Source: Lucifuga dentata (taxonomy: Eukaryota > Chordata > Actinopteri > Ophidiiformes > Bythitidae). Taken from it: a stretch of 64,000 nt of DNA. The notes under the pieces were generated by a model. The model was not told where the DNA came from. It did not search any database and worked only from the letters and a program-made list of their open reading frames with translations. The stretch is taken from assembly GCA_014773175.1 (NCBI GenBank), contig VXCM01003297.1, forward strand, positions 22,763-86,762. Reading direction: 5' to 3'. The position numbers and the translations under genes were made by a program. Of this stretch, positions 13,560-26,536 are shown in pieces. Within the stretch, counting starts at the first letter, position 1; the number at the start of each line of letters is the position of its first letter.

Positions 13560-13804
13560 GCTCTTGAACAATGAGCTCCGCTCCTGCAGTCAGTCTCCGT
13601 TGGCGCGTCTGCCTGTGACGCGCAGCGCCTCCACAACTGCTCCTCACTTTGACAGATTCCTGGACGCGAGCAGGTCCGTTGACAGGATTTTGGGTCATAA
13701 CTGTGATATCTTCATATTTTACAGGCTGAATGGCCCTGCAACAATAAAGTAGCTGTGTTTTTGTTTAGTTTTTTTTTTCTTCTCCCCCCATAGCCTCAGG
13801 TTGA
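13560..13804 (+). promoter_or_regulatory. Putative promoter-proximal region and 5' UTR of sorcs3
   Basis: This stretch just before the start codon is visibly richer in CpG than the AT-rich flanks, with several GCGC and CGCAGCG-like stretches at 13600-13675. That is typical of a vertebrate promoter-proximal or 5' UTR region. I see no convincing TATA box, so the transcription start cannot be placed. An in-frame TGA at 13802-13804 abuts the ATG, so the reading frame cannot extend upstream without a spliced leader. Confidence 0.4.
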
Positions 13805-14515
13805 ATGGAGACAATGGTGAGACAGTGGTCATTTTGCTGTTTTTCTTTCCTGGCTTTGGTATTCCTGTGTCCATTTCAGCAAAAGTTTGTGGCACAAGCG
13901 GAGATAAGTTCTGTAACAAAGGACAGATTTGATCGCCTGGAGGAAACGCTGCTGGAGCCGAGCGCCAACCGAAAGTCAACGGGGGTTAAAGTGTCACTCA
14001 AAGTCGACAATACCACAGAATTTACCAGTTTTAAAACGGAATCTGGTGTTGGTGACTGGCATCCGAACACAAGCAAACAAATGGGAAATGTTACGCAAAG
14101 TGGACTTTGGACAGAAGCACCGATCGGCACCAAAACGGCACCAAACTACCACAACCACCATGTAGTGTCTGGTGAAAAGTACAACAACAATTTTGAAGGA
14201 AACCAAAAGCGACTTTCAGAGAATATGGTGTTAAAAAACACATTTCCTGACAAGAGGATGAAACGCAGCGTGGGTGTAACATACCGCGAAATATTGGATA
14301 GGAGTTCAGCCGGAGAAGCGCAGTCCACAGAGAGATTTGTGGAAACTATCCAAGGTGTTTCTGCTTCCAGACCAGAGTACCGGCGCACTGGGGAAGATGC
14401 CCGAGGGTCTAACCCGAGGCAAAGTGAGCCGCACCTGAACACTTCTACTTTTGCTCTATCGGGGGATTCAGCGCACAACCAGGCGATGGTGCACTGGTCC
14501 GGACACAACAGCAGC
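13805..14515 (+). CDS. sorcs3: sorcs3 exon 1: signal peptide, propeptide, start of VPS10
   Basis: Encodes residues 1-237. A hydrophobic stretch at 8-23 follows R6 and forms the signal peptide. The propeptide is hydrophilic, with N-glycosylation sequons at N69, N88 and N95, and ends at the furin motif R-M-K-R (151-154). The last ~24 residues (TFALSGDSAHNQ...) are the well conserved entry to the VPS10 domain. The start is the first ATG after an abutting in-frame TGA. Donor GTGAGT at 14516, phase 0. Confidence 0.95.
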
Positions 14516-15333
14516 GTGAGTTTCACTTTGATAAACACACACAAATGTTCAACCAATCGCAAAAGTGGTACACAAAGTGATTAAAATGTCTACATTAAGT
14601 GATTAAAATGTCGGTTATTTCTATCTGTAAAGTGCACTTTCTGAATAGATTTTAATGATTTTTCATCTGTCACATCATTACGCACAGTCTCCCTGCGCGC
14701 ACGAAGGAATTCTGATCCCTTAAACGAACTGATTTCAGTCTGTCACTGACTAGATTTTGTACAGTGCTTTTATTTTCCTCACATGGATTATTTTAATTTT
14801 CGTTACTGCTCAATAACAGTCTAATGGAGGCGCACTGCGCGCGGTGTTTGCCTGATGGATATGACTGTGCACTGTTACCTTCCCTCGTTTAAAAAGCAGA
14901 GCAGAATCATTTTATTTCAATTAATTATGTCTCAAACTTTAACCTTTAATTAACATGTAATCCTGCATCTCAGTTGATGTGACGCAGAGGAGAATAATTT
15001 TGGATATACGATTGGTAGCAAACACATTAATTATTTATGAAATAATCAAGTAATGTCTCTCAGGAAAACGCATGAGGTGGTGTCCAATCTGACCCTTAAT
15101 GTGATGCTGATGAGACACAGTCTGACCTTTTTGCAAATGAACTGCACTTTTGTTTTTTACATTTTTACTCACAGTTATTTGATAAGAGTCTAACTGGCTG
15201 GATGAAGGCAGAAACGCAATATGTTTGTTCATGTTTCAAATGGTGCCAAGCTTTGAATTTCAAAAAGGGTTGTTGGGAATGCGCACAACTTACATGGATG
15301 ACTAGCTATTGCGCCAACCACCTAGTCCCCCCC

Positions 15334-15399
<66 letters not shown>

Positions 15400-18300
15400 A
15401 CACACCAAAGGACCATGCCATATGCACACCATTTTACCATGACAAAGGCAAAGTCATGGTGATATTATCTTTTACTTCACATAAGGTACATCGTGTAAAC
15501 CTGTGCAGACTCCAGCATTTATCAGACACAAAGATCTCAAAACTGTAAACATCCTTGCACAGGGAGAGGAGTTACTGCTTTTTTTTTTGTTTTTTTTTAC
15601 TTCAATATTTATCTGGATCTGAAAGATTTTCTGTCCCCAAAAGCACAGCAGATATTTACACAATTTCCAAAAATGCAAATATATTTCAAATGATGGTTAT
15701 AGTCTTTCCATAACTGCTGAATTTCCTGTGTGGTGTTATCTTAATATGCAGCAGAGATATATATCACTAGAGGGATCGCCGGCTTTGGCTGTGTTCATGC
15801 ATCATTATGGACAGTCTACAGTCTACCAAAAGTGCATATATTAAAGTTAGATTTGTGAAATATGTTGGTTTCTTGTCCGATGATTGATCTGTGTGCTGCA
15901 TAGGACACTGTTCGTTGGCTCATGACTGATGTGATTTTCACTCTGGGCAGCCAAATTTTTCAGATTAGCACAATCCTGCATCATTTCTGTGGTCCCATAA
16001 TATGATCGAGACTGCAGACTTTATAAAAGTGAATTGATGGCATTTTATGGCTGGATGTTAGAGCTCAGGTTATATTAGATGTAAATGACTGATAATAAAT
16101 CCAATCTAAAAGGGACATTTGAAGGAAAATTACTTCATTCCTGTGGTCTAGGGTCGCTCTATCAAAAATTCACATCAAGACTTTGTCTGTGATGTGACTG
16201 ATCAAGATGTAAAATCCCACAGGGAATAAAATGAGAAAGATGGAGAAGGTGGTGATGAAACTACCAGTGATCTCCAGAGGTCAGATTTGATGCTCTACAC
16301 TATGGACTGAAGTAAAACATAAAAACCAGAAATCAAAACTATTATTAGATTACCAAGACATCAAAGCTTGAAGATGTAACTCTTTAAGGGAGATAAGACT
16401 GATTTTTCCTAACCATGGAAGAAAAATATCTAAACTCCCTGTTAAATCTTTGCTTCCTTAGACCTCAACTATGTCCAATAATTAACTGACACCGTCCGTC
16501 TGTCTTCCTTATCTCTAAATATGACTGGGGATGGAGATATGCATTAACATGGTTAGAAATACAAATCACGTTGATTAAAAATACAAATACGCTGTATGAC
16601 AAATAAATATTTTGGTATTTTCTCTCATATAGTAGTGAGCTGTGATGTGACTATGTGGGTAATTATTTATATGGCACACGTAGCACATCCTGCACTCGAA
16701 GGATGAAGAGTCCCCCCAACCAACCCATCCTTGCCACCCAGAAGGCAAAAAGCTCAGCCAGCTGACTGTTACTTGGCAGCCAAATGATTTTTAAGCCCTT
16801 GATTGACCATTTTTTGCAAGCTTGTGTTCTGACAACTAACCAAACAGGACACGTTAATGAGGGTACTTATCGACATTACCTCTCCTGAGCTTATATATCG
16901 TGTCTTGCTGTAAATAATCTCAGTAGTCATACTCACTGGTTTGGAATTTGAAGCTACTTACACACCACAGGTCACAAATCTGGAAAGGTTTGGAGTTTAG
17001 GTGAGGCCAGGTGTTGTGTTGGCTGTGGCGCACGTCTGCTCGGTTTTTGTTATGTTCAGTCTGAGGTGATGAGAGTCGAACCAATCTGTTGTGTCTGTAA
17101 CGTCATCTTTTTTGTTTTGTTTTTTTCTTTTGCTGCAACTGACTTGGAACCAGGCAGGCCTCCTGGGCCATGTTGTCCGCATACTTAATCAGAATGAGGC
17201 GGTTATTGTTGCACATAATCTCATCGGTATAAATAGACAATAAAAAAGAGAAAATGGCACAGCCCTGGGGGACACCTGAGTTTAAAACCAGTTCATTAGA
17301 TAGACAGAAACTCCTTGATCCATAAAATCAAATGGATTGGGTTCCCAATTCACAGACGTGTTTGACCAGAGTTTGTGGGTGTGCAGGGTGATGAAAAGTC
17401 CATAAAAGGCTGCAGATAGATTATTGTTTAGGTGTTCAGATGGAACACAAGAGGAAATTTGTTTTGTTTTTTATTTATTTATTTATTTATTTATTTTTTG
17501 CTTATTTTCCACATTTTCATGAAACATTCAGCACACAGTTCATTTTTGTTTTTGGTTTCCAGCCACAATTTAGGGTAGAATCCCTTTAAGAAAAAGTCAC
17601 ATGATGCGTTTGTCAGTGGTGCAGATATATGACCTTGTAAAACCTTTTATTCATACACTTTTTCATCCTCTGTCCTCCACATTGCTTTTACCAGGATTTT
17701 TTGATTCATGTGATTTTTGATTAATAAAAAAAAAAAAAAAAAAATNAAAAAAAAAAAAAAAAAAATCAAATTTGTTTACTGGCTTTAATATAAAGTTGTA
17801 CACTTTGTATCTGAATATTCTGCTGACAGCTGGTGAAGCTGTCAGCTTTTGAAAGTGGTCACCAAATTTAATTTTGTCCCAGAGTTATGGCATTTATCAT
17901 TAGCAGTTCCTAACAGATGGTCAAGCTAGTTTTTATAAGCACAGTTAAACCTGAATTTGTACTGATTGTAAGTGGTGGTTATTACAAAAAAAAAAAAAAA
18001 AAAAAAAAGCTCAATCACGATCATTTTCTTCCTCCAGCTATTTCTGTCCTGTACTTGCTTGTCCCTCAGGGTGTCAGCCCCATACGTCTGTTCATTAATC
18101 CAGCATTGGCTCAAACCTTTAGGGGTGCAGTGTCCGCTGGTGTGACTGTAACTTGCTGATGGAAGCTGCAGCAATGAGGGCTGCTTGTTATTACAGCAAA
18201 CCTACTGACCAGTAGGGATGAGTGATACACCTTTAAAATAATTTGCTATCTCAAGGCATTTTTTTGAAAAAAAAAAAAATCATGCAATCTCAAGGTATTT

Positions 18301-21300
18301 TTGCAAAGACAATATTCATATAAACAAAATGTAACACTTGGAAATACTGTAAACTGTAAAAATGTGAATAAAAATTAACATTTAAAAGTCTTTCAGTCAA
18401 AAGAGAAATAACTAAATTCTGTAATGTTTTAGTTTGTAAACAATGACTCAAATTAACTTGACCTTGTAGTCAGGAGTGTGTAAAACATGAATACTATTAG
18501 CAAATACAATTACTTCAGATTTTAAGTGCACAGTAAACAGCCAATCAAAACAAGTGAAACCCTCAACTCAAAGTGTAAACAATTAGAAGAAAAAATACTA
18601 TTAAAGCTTAAACATACAAGTATCCTGAATTTTTAGTGCAAATGCAGTAACAAAATGGATTTCAATAAAATTAGTTAAAAAGTGTACACACAGTCATGCA
18701 GGTCAGATTTGACCACTAGTCTGTGCTTAAGGAAAAAACTCAACTGAAGTGAGTGGAGCGGTTAAGCTAATGCTGCATACATCATCGGCAGAGTCATCAG
18801 TGAAAAATATTTCCTTGTTTGGGATGTTGTGTCTTGGGCTGAACTTTTTAAAAAGACACTTAAAACTGCTTTCTGCAATGTTTGGACTGGCTTCATCTAA
18901 CTATAAAGCCAGAAATCTCTGTCCATCCATCTGTGGCACCAATATCTCTAGAACCCAGCACTGTATGAAGTTGAAATTTGGCAGGTTTATTACTCAGGAC
19001 CCTAGTGTGGCAGTGTCAATGCAAAGTTGTTTGGATGAGCGGTTCTTGAACTGAGCTGTGCCAGTAAAAGTAGTCCACGCTGCAGGATACACTCTGGGTG
19101 CAGTGGCAGGATACGCTCTGGGCATGCCAGCATATGCTCTCTCTCCACGAGCACTTATAGCAGGCTGCTGCGCACACCGTAATGTCTGGCCCGGTCAGAA
19201 CAGGCGTGTTTTCAATGGGCACGGCACCAGTATCTTTAATGAGACAAAAATTCAACACTGCTAATTTCATCCCATCATTAGTGGGATGAAACCAGTTGTA
19301 CTCCCATGGGGAGTACAACTAGCTAACGCTCCAGCTATGCTAAAATCAACTGCCTGCTTGTTTTGCATCACAAATCACCTGTTTAACTCTCCTCAGCCTC
19401 TCCTCCTAGAAAAAAAAATTATCTTGAAAGATATGATGTGGCACATTCCTACTGCCCAACCCAGATGTCATTTTTAATATTTGAGTACAAAAGCTGATTT
19501 TTTATTTATTTATTTTTTATAGCACACAGGATACACTTTCATTCCTTCTGTTGCGATAATTCAGTGAAATCATGGTTTTAGGCCTGAAATGACATGCATG
19601 TATGCCCTTTATTCATGAATCATTTGCGCTCGGGGACCGTAATGCATCACATCATGGGCTCTCAGTGCTCCCTCAGCACTTAGAATGTACTTTGCCTCAC
19701 AAAGTGCATTTGAAGTAGCAAATAAAGGCCTGGCATCAGCTGTGTTCAAGCACACCTTTATTTCTTCTTTCCTTCTCCCTTCCTCTCTGTTGCTTTATTT
19801 CTCTGTCTCACATGCACGTACATACAGTTTAGGTTGTAATTTTAATCAAAGTGACAAAGTGCATGCTGAATCGTATTTGACAGGTTTGCGTCTTGATTAA
19901 ATAAGTTAAATAGCTGTGACACTGTGGTAGAATCATCTCAGCTGTGATTAGGTTATGAAAACAAATTTATGCATTTTTTGATTAAGAAAATCACAAAATT
20001 GAAATTCAGATTTGGAGGTGACTTCACAGAGACGGTGTTAAGTAGTTTTTTGTAGATTAAAGGTAACTTAGGTTTGGTATCATTATGAGCTGAGACTCCC
20101 TCGGTGCGTCTTTAAGTGGCACGCTGCCTGTCAGGTTTAAGGATGACTGAGATTGCTCAGGTGGCAGTCAACTTAAATAATGGTTTGACTTGGCAGTTTA
20201 CAGTGACGGGGATGATTTGTAGGGCAAATGTTTTTTCCTATCTTGTGAGATACAAACAAACCCAAACTAAAGTGCCGCACACTGTAATCAGCGTAAGTGA
20301 TGGAAAACATCCACACAAAATGACACATTTGAGGAAACACAATGAGTTTCCTGGCCCAAATCTATTAAAATGAATGGTTGATTTAGCTTTTAAATTAGCT
20401 GAACTATATATGTAAGTGTTAGATTTAATGGGTACATAAACTGGCAAATAAATATGGATCAAATTGATGGCAGTCATACAGAAATAATGGCAATCAGCAA
20501 TTTTGCAGAGGTAAGATTTGACAGAAAGTAGATATTAACGAGTTAATGACTGTGAACTGTCATCATTAAGAATATCATATGCCTATAAACTATTTAAACA
20601 ACTAAGCATTGAATTTTACAGTAATATCAAGTTCTATAGCAGTCTAGGCTGTTATTTTGTCCATCTTCTAAAGCTGCATAGCTTTTCATAATTTAAATCA
20701 AGCTGTGCATTTTGACTGGACTCATTCTGTTACTGACCATCTTTCATTGTATCTCCCTCATACTCTTGATTTATTGATTTTTGTATCCTGTATTTTTTTT
20801 TTCTTATTGTTTGACTCAGTTTTCCATATCAGGGTAAATGAAGTTTCATCATAACTAATATTATATCTGGGTTTGTATAAATAGAAGGCTCTTCACACCT
20901 CAGCTGCCAAATATTGCCCAAGCATGTCCATTATAAAAACATTTAGTCGGCCTGTTTCAGCCGTTGGAAATGCACAGAACAGAAATTAGATTTGACTGAG
21001 TGTATCAAACAGCCTCTGAAATCAATAGTTTTGATTTAAGTTGCAAATGGCACAATATATCTGACAATATTCACAAGTAAACAAAACAAATCATCAAATC
21101 ATCAGATTAAAGCATTAAGGCATATATAAAATCAGTACAGCATTTTTTTTCCTGCTATATGATGACCCAAAAGCCAATAATTTCCTAATAGAGTGCTAAA
21201 CCAGTTGTACCAAGTGATAACCACACAGATGTTGTGCTCATCATAACTGAATTTAAAGTAAATTTGATGACAAAAACAAGGTTAGGCAATTTTATTTAGA

Positions 21301-23178
21301 AAGGACATTTCATAAAGTTTCATAGCTAATATTATTTCATACACTAGGAAATATAAGCAAGAAAGATTTAAAGCCTAAGCTACTAAATACTTACTCAGAT
21401 GGAGGATGGAGGACTGTCCCTCAAACAGGATCGAGGAGGTCAGAGGATCTTGGACCGTAAATGCCGTTGGCTCCAGCACAGACCCCCTGGGCAGAAACTG
21501 AACCATTATGGGCCAAAGCTGAAGAGGAAAAGTAGAAATAGTGTCCCACTGTGGCTTATAAAGTGCTAACAAATCTTCAACTTGTTCATAGATTTATACA
21601 TAATCATACTTCACCCAGATAAAGTTCTAGTTTTTGTTGGGGATTACAAATCGACAGTAAAACTGAAACATGAGTGAATGTAGTCACTGGCTTCAATGCT
21701 AAGTTTTGGCTCTGCTCTTACCAGCAATGCATGAATTTAATTTTAAATGACACCTAATGTGACTAAAAATAATAACTACATGTGACAACTTTAAATTACC
21801 TGCTTAACTTTTAATTACTTGCCATCAAATTAAACCTTGTTTGATACTATGTTTTGCACAAACCACATGGGTCTTTGGGATCTTACTAGAGAGAGAAAAC
21901 ACAGACGAAGTGCTGTGCATCTTTTTATATTTGATGCATTGAACAGACTTTATTGACTATTTGCCTCAAGCTTTTTTTAAAGAAACGAAAGGGACTCACA
22001 CAAACCAATAACAACCCTTTATCCCTTAATGGGAGGCAGCACAATTTAGACAAATTCATTGTGTATTGTTGTTAGCGGCAGAGAGAGAGATAACATACGC
22101 ACAAATTCACTCCACAATAGAGCCGTATTTGAAGTGAAACCCTTTTACATTCAGTCCATTTCATTAATTTCCCCCATATAATGGACTGAATTGATTGCTG
22201 AAACCTCTCAAGCTTGAAGCATCAGGGCTATATGACCAGGGCTTAGTAGCCTGAAGGATAAGCAAACATTCAGAAAGCAGACTAATGCACAAAGGACATT
22301 TCACTGGGGTGTACTTGATGAAAGCAGCATCTCAAGAGTATGTTTTCACCCACAAAAGTACAAACAATCAATTTAGTCCACAGATAAGATGAGGACAGAG
22401 TCAGGCCTTTCTTCGACCACGACATCTGTTTGCCTTTTCTACTAAGTGCTCTGCTGTAGGAATGCCTCACATAGCGACAATCAAGGGTTGGGGGTTCTGG
22501 GTTTTCATCCCTCCACCCACGTGCATGCCAACTTGATTTTGCCCTCACTGCTGTGAAGCTTTACTCAAGCTTTACAGAAATCTATGCAAATTTGTAACCA
22601 ATATTTCTTTTCTCTGCAGGTGTTTGCATCAGACATTTTCTAATAGAGGCATGCATATTTTAATCCTTGAGCTAATGAACAAAGTAAAAATGTAGCAAAT
22701 TATGTCTACAGTGTTAAATTTATCATGACATTTTGGTTCTTTGGTCTCTTAAGCTTTTTGATATGCAGATTACCAGCGGTGGAAAAAATATTTGATGTAA
22801 AACTACTAATACAACAATGAAAACTTGGATAAAATAAACAAGTGATTGTAGTAAAATGTATTCTTCTATTATTTGTAAAATAAAATTAAAAAAAAACCTT
22901 CCTGTCAGAATGTTAAATTAAGAAACCATAAGATCAGGTATATGAAGTTGTTAACCCAAAAGTGTGGAAAAATTTTGTACTGTATCTCCAATTTTGGGTA
23001 TTCTTATGTTTTCAGATGAAGGATTAGATGCTTCTTTACACAAGTAAATTTGGCAGCATCTTTCCTTTTCTTGAACTTGAGATAATTTGACAAATGCGTT
23101 ATGTAATCAAACTAAAAGTAGATGGAGATAAGAGATCCAGACACCCACCGGGTGTCTGGATCTCGGTGGAAGGTAGTN

Positions 23179-23223
<45 letters not shown>

Positions 23224-26200
23224 AAGTGCTAAAAGTGGCTGGTAACTGGTGTTTATGAATGAAGGAACGTAGTTGCATGATGCTATTTGCCCTTATTGAA
23301 CTGTTATATATGGTACTGTTTCATGAATTACCCCCACTGAATTTAAAATTTTAATCTGCTAATAATTCAAAAATATTGTGGCGTAGAAGTCAAAAGCATC
23401 ACAAAATGGAAATACATAAGAACTGCCTCAAAATTATAAGTATAAATGATCAATATGTGCACTTTACCTTTCACCTTGCAAATTATTCAACAAGTGCTTA
23501 CATGGCAATCCAATGGCCTACTGTACATATAGTATGTAATCCTGCATAATTATTATTCTCATTTTCTATGTCTACAATGGCATTCCTGGATTAAAAATGC
23601 TTTTCCTCACAATCCCTTTTGACTCATCAAAGGACACAAATAAAATTGCACTTGTTACCGTATATGCACGGCTGGTGATGAAAATTAATACTGATAATCA
23701 ACAACAAACCTGTAGTGTTTTTAGTTAGGGTAGGAGATCTAGGACATTAATTAGTCAGTTGACTTAAGGAAAACACAGTGTTTGTCAAATTCCCCAAATG
23801 ACTCTCCCCTTTGGCCTTCTGTCTTATATCTCTTAATTAAGTTTAGAATGTAATGAGCTTAACAACAAATGAAACAGGTTTTATTTTTATATTCTCAGGA
23901 TTGGGTCTGTCTGGGCAGGAGAGTTAAATGCAGCATACCGAGGTGAAGAACATAGTCCAAAACAAACTCGGCTCCTATTTATATGCCAGATTTTGGTGTC
24001 TGATAATGGTCTGGATGCATTAGAGGGCCTCTATGGAGCTGCAGTATTGCGCATTTTTCACTCTACTTCCTCTTCCAAACCACTTCTTCTGCTTCTTATT
24101 CAAAGTAGTAGTGGTTGAGTCATTTATGAGTACTCTACAAAATAGGACAAGCATGAAAACTGATACAGGAGCTGGTCATTATCCTGTTATTGAGCCTGGC
24201 CTATTACAGACTCTTAAATGAAAATTATCACACATTGCAGGACATCACCATGGCCTGTCCCTGTCTAAAAACATACTGCATGTTAGCTCAAACAGATTTT
24301 AGATTGCGATGATTCACTTTTCGCCCTTGGACTAATATAAAGGGAGCACTACCATCAAAGTTAAAAAACAAAAGAGCATAGTTTTCCTAAAATGATGATT
24401 TCTTGAGCTCAAAGCTAACACTCAAGTGCAGTCAGCCTTTCAGAATAAAATCCTTCAAATGATACTTTATCAGTAATCAAGTGAGTTCTGGATGACTTAG
24501 GTAAAGATATTTTCACACGTATGTGGTTTAATCTGCTTGAATCAGATTCTGGTATGTTTCCATATTACACTTTATTTGAGCAAGTCTGAACACTTGAGGT
24601 GGACAAAAATAAGAACCTTGGGGCAGTTGAGGAAGTGGTCTCAGTTTGGGCACAATTAAACTTTGGAGGGCTTTGTTTGTGTTGTGACCCATGATCCAAA
24701 GTAGTTGTGAACAAACTATAATATTGACTGAACCAGACAAGGCTCGGTGCACGTTGGTAAGGGTAAACAACAACTTTGATTACTCATAGCAAATCACAGA
24801 GTTGTAACATATCATCACACGTCTTTTGATTAATTTAATGAGGGTCAGCATATCATTGTATATGCTCCATTCATTAATTTGCATAATGTGAAGGAATATG
24901 CTTAAGTCAAACTGGGCATTCCGCTTGGCATATGGCCCAAATGATAGCTGTGACCAAGAATACATGCTAATTCTGTTATTCTATGTTACATAGCTACCCC
25001 AGCACACTTCTTCCTGGTTTGAAGTTCTCAATTCTGCCCCCAGACATTTCTGACCACTAAGATCTCATGGCTTTTGTTAATATATTTTGATTGGCTTGAA
25101 GTTTTGCTGTGTGATACCAAATCAAATCAAGGGTAAATGCAACAAAAGCAACAATTGCTCACGGACTCAAATCAGAACAAATGGACTACAGGTTTGAAAA
25201 ACACCAAAAAATCTAAGTGACAGTAAAGCATAAAATTAATGACACGCATTTGAGCATCTCATCACGATAAGGGAATTTATTATGAAAGTCTGGTCAATCA
25301 CCTCATAAAAATGGAAAAACTGACCTGATATGGTTGACAGAGAAAGGTGGAAAAACAACTCATGAAACCTTATATTTAAGGAATTGTTTAATTAGCTGTT
25401 GTTGCATTTAGGTGTGGAAAGTTAAACTAGGATTCCTGGAGAAATTTGTCGTCATTCATTTTGATATTCTGGTTAGATTGAGAGAGAAAGGGCTTCTCCC
25501 AGGAGATGGCACTCGGTACGGATGTGTTTACCCTGCAGTATGATATGGAAAAGCTTATGTGTATTCATGAGAATGTAAATGTGCATCATTTTAGCTGTGA
25601 ACTTTTCAGAGGATGCTAAAGGTAAATAAATAGATATTTGTCTGTGCCTCTGAGCGTATGAGCCATCAGCCATGATATCACAAAGAAGCTTACATCATTC
25701 ACTGTTATCAACTTGGGGGTCCCTTGGAAATTAATTTAGATCCTTTAGTTGTCCCCTCCGGTTAGGTTCAAAAACAGCGCCAGATCTACATGAAAGTGAT
25801 TGGAGTTTTTGTATTTCTACTGTTTCTGCTTCCTGTGATGTGTAACTCCTGAGCAGAAAAGAATGGGGAAATTCAAGAAGTGTGCAGTTTAGTTACCCCC
25901 TATTTTTTTCCCCTAGACTACCCAATTAGACAGAAATATTTGAGGGGTGCTGTCTTAATGATGCTTGACTGGAGGCAGGATAAGCAAGAAGTATGATTGA
26001 AGCATAGTGTTAGAATGCACAATAAACTTGTGCTTGTGTGCAGCGACAGTTTATTCTATTTATTAATAGTCATAACGCACAGTATGTTATGATGATTCAT
26101 CTGCAAATTAAGAACTGTGTAGAAACCGTTCTGACCAACAACACTATGTTTAGATGCCACTCACATTCCACTTTAAAAGGAAGCACTTTCAAATTTTGAG

Positions 26201-26504
26201 CATTTCTCTTTAAAAATGGATTGATGTTGAATTTCAAAGAAGTCAGTCAAAGAAGCTTTGTCTGTACTGTATATGTGAAGTGTGTATGCTGCATGCGTGA
26301 ATGCATGTGTGAGTGCAGTGTGCACAGGTGTGCATTGAGCTGATATATTACAATGAATTTAAGAATGAAACACCTTTGTTGCCACAGAGGCTAAGAAATC
26401 TGAGCACAGGATTGTGATATGTAATTTTATTTCCTTCCATGTAAACTGTCTTCCTGATGGAGGGGAAACATCAAAAAATCAAAATGAAGTATCTGGAGAG
26501 CCTA

Positions 26505-26536
<32 letters not shown>

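Noticed and set aside
14146..14562. 138-codon open frame on the minus strand
   Set aside because: It lies opposite sorcs3 exon 1, whose sense frame is clearly the family protein; the antisense frame shows no family motif.
15202..15548. His/Thr-rich frames
   Set aside because: Produced by the (CA)n tract.
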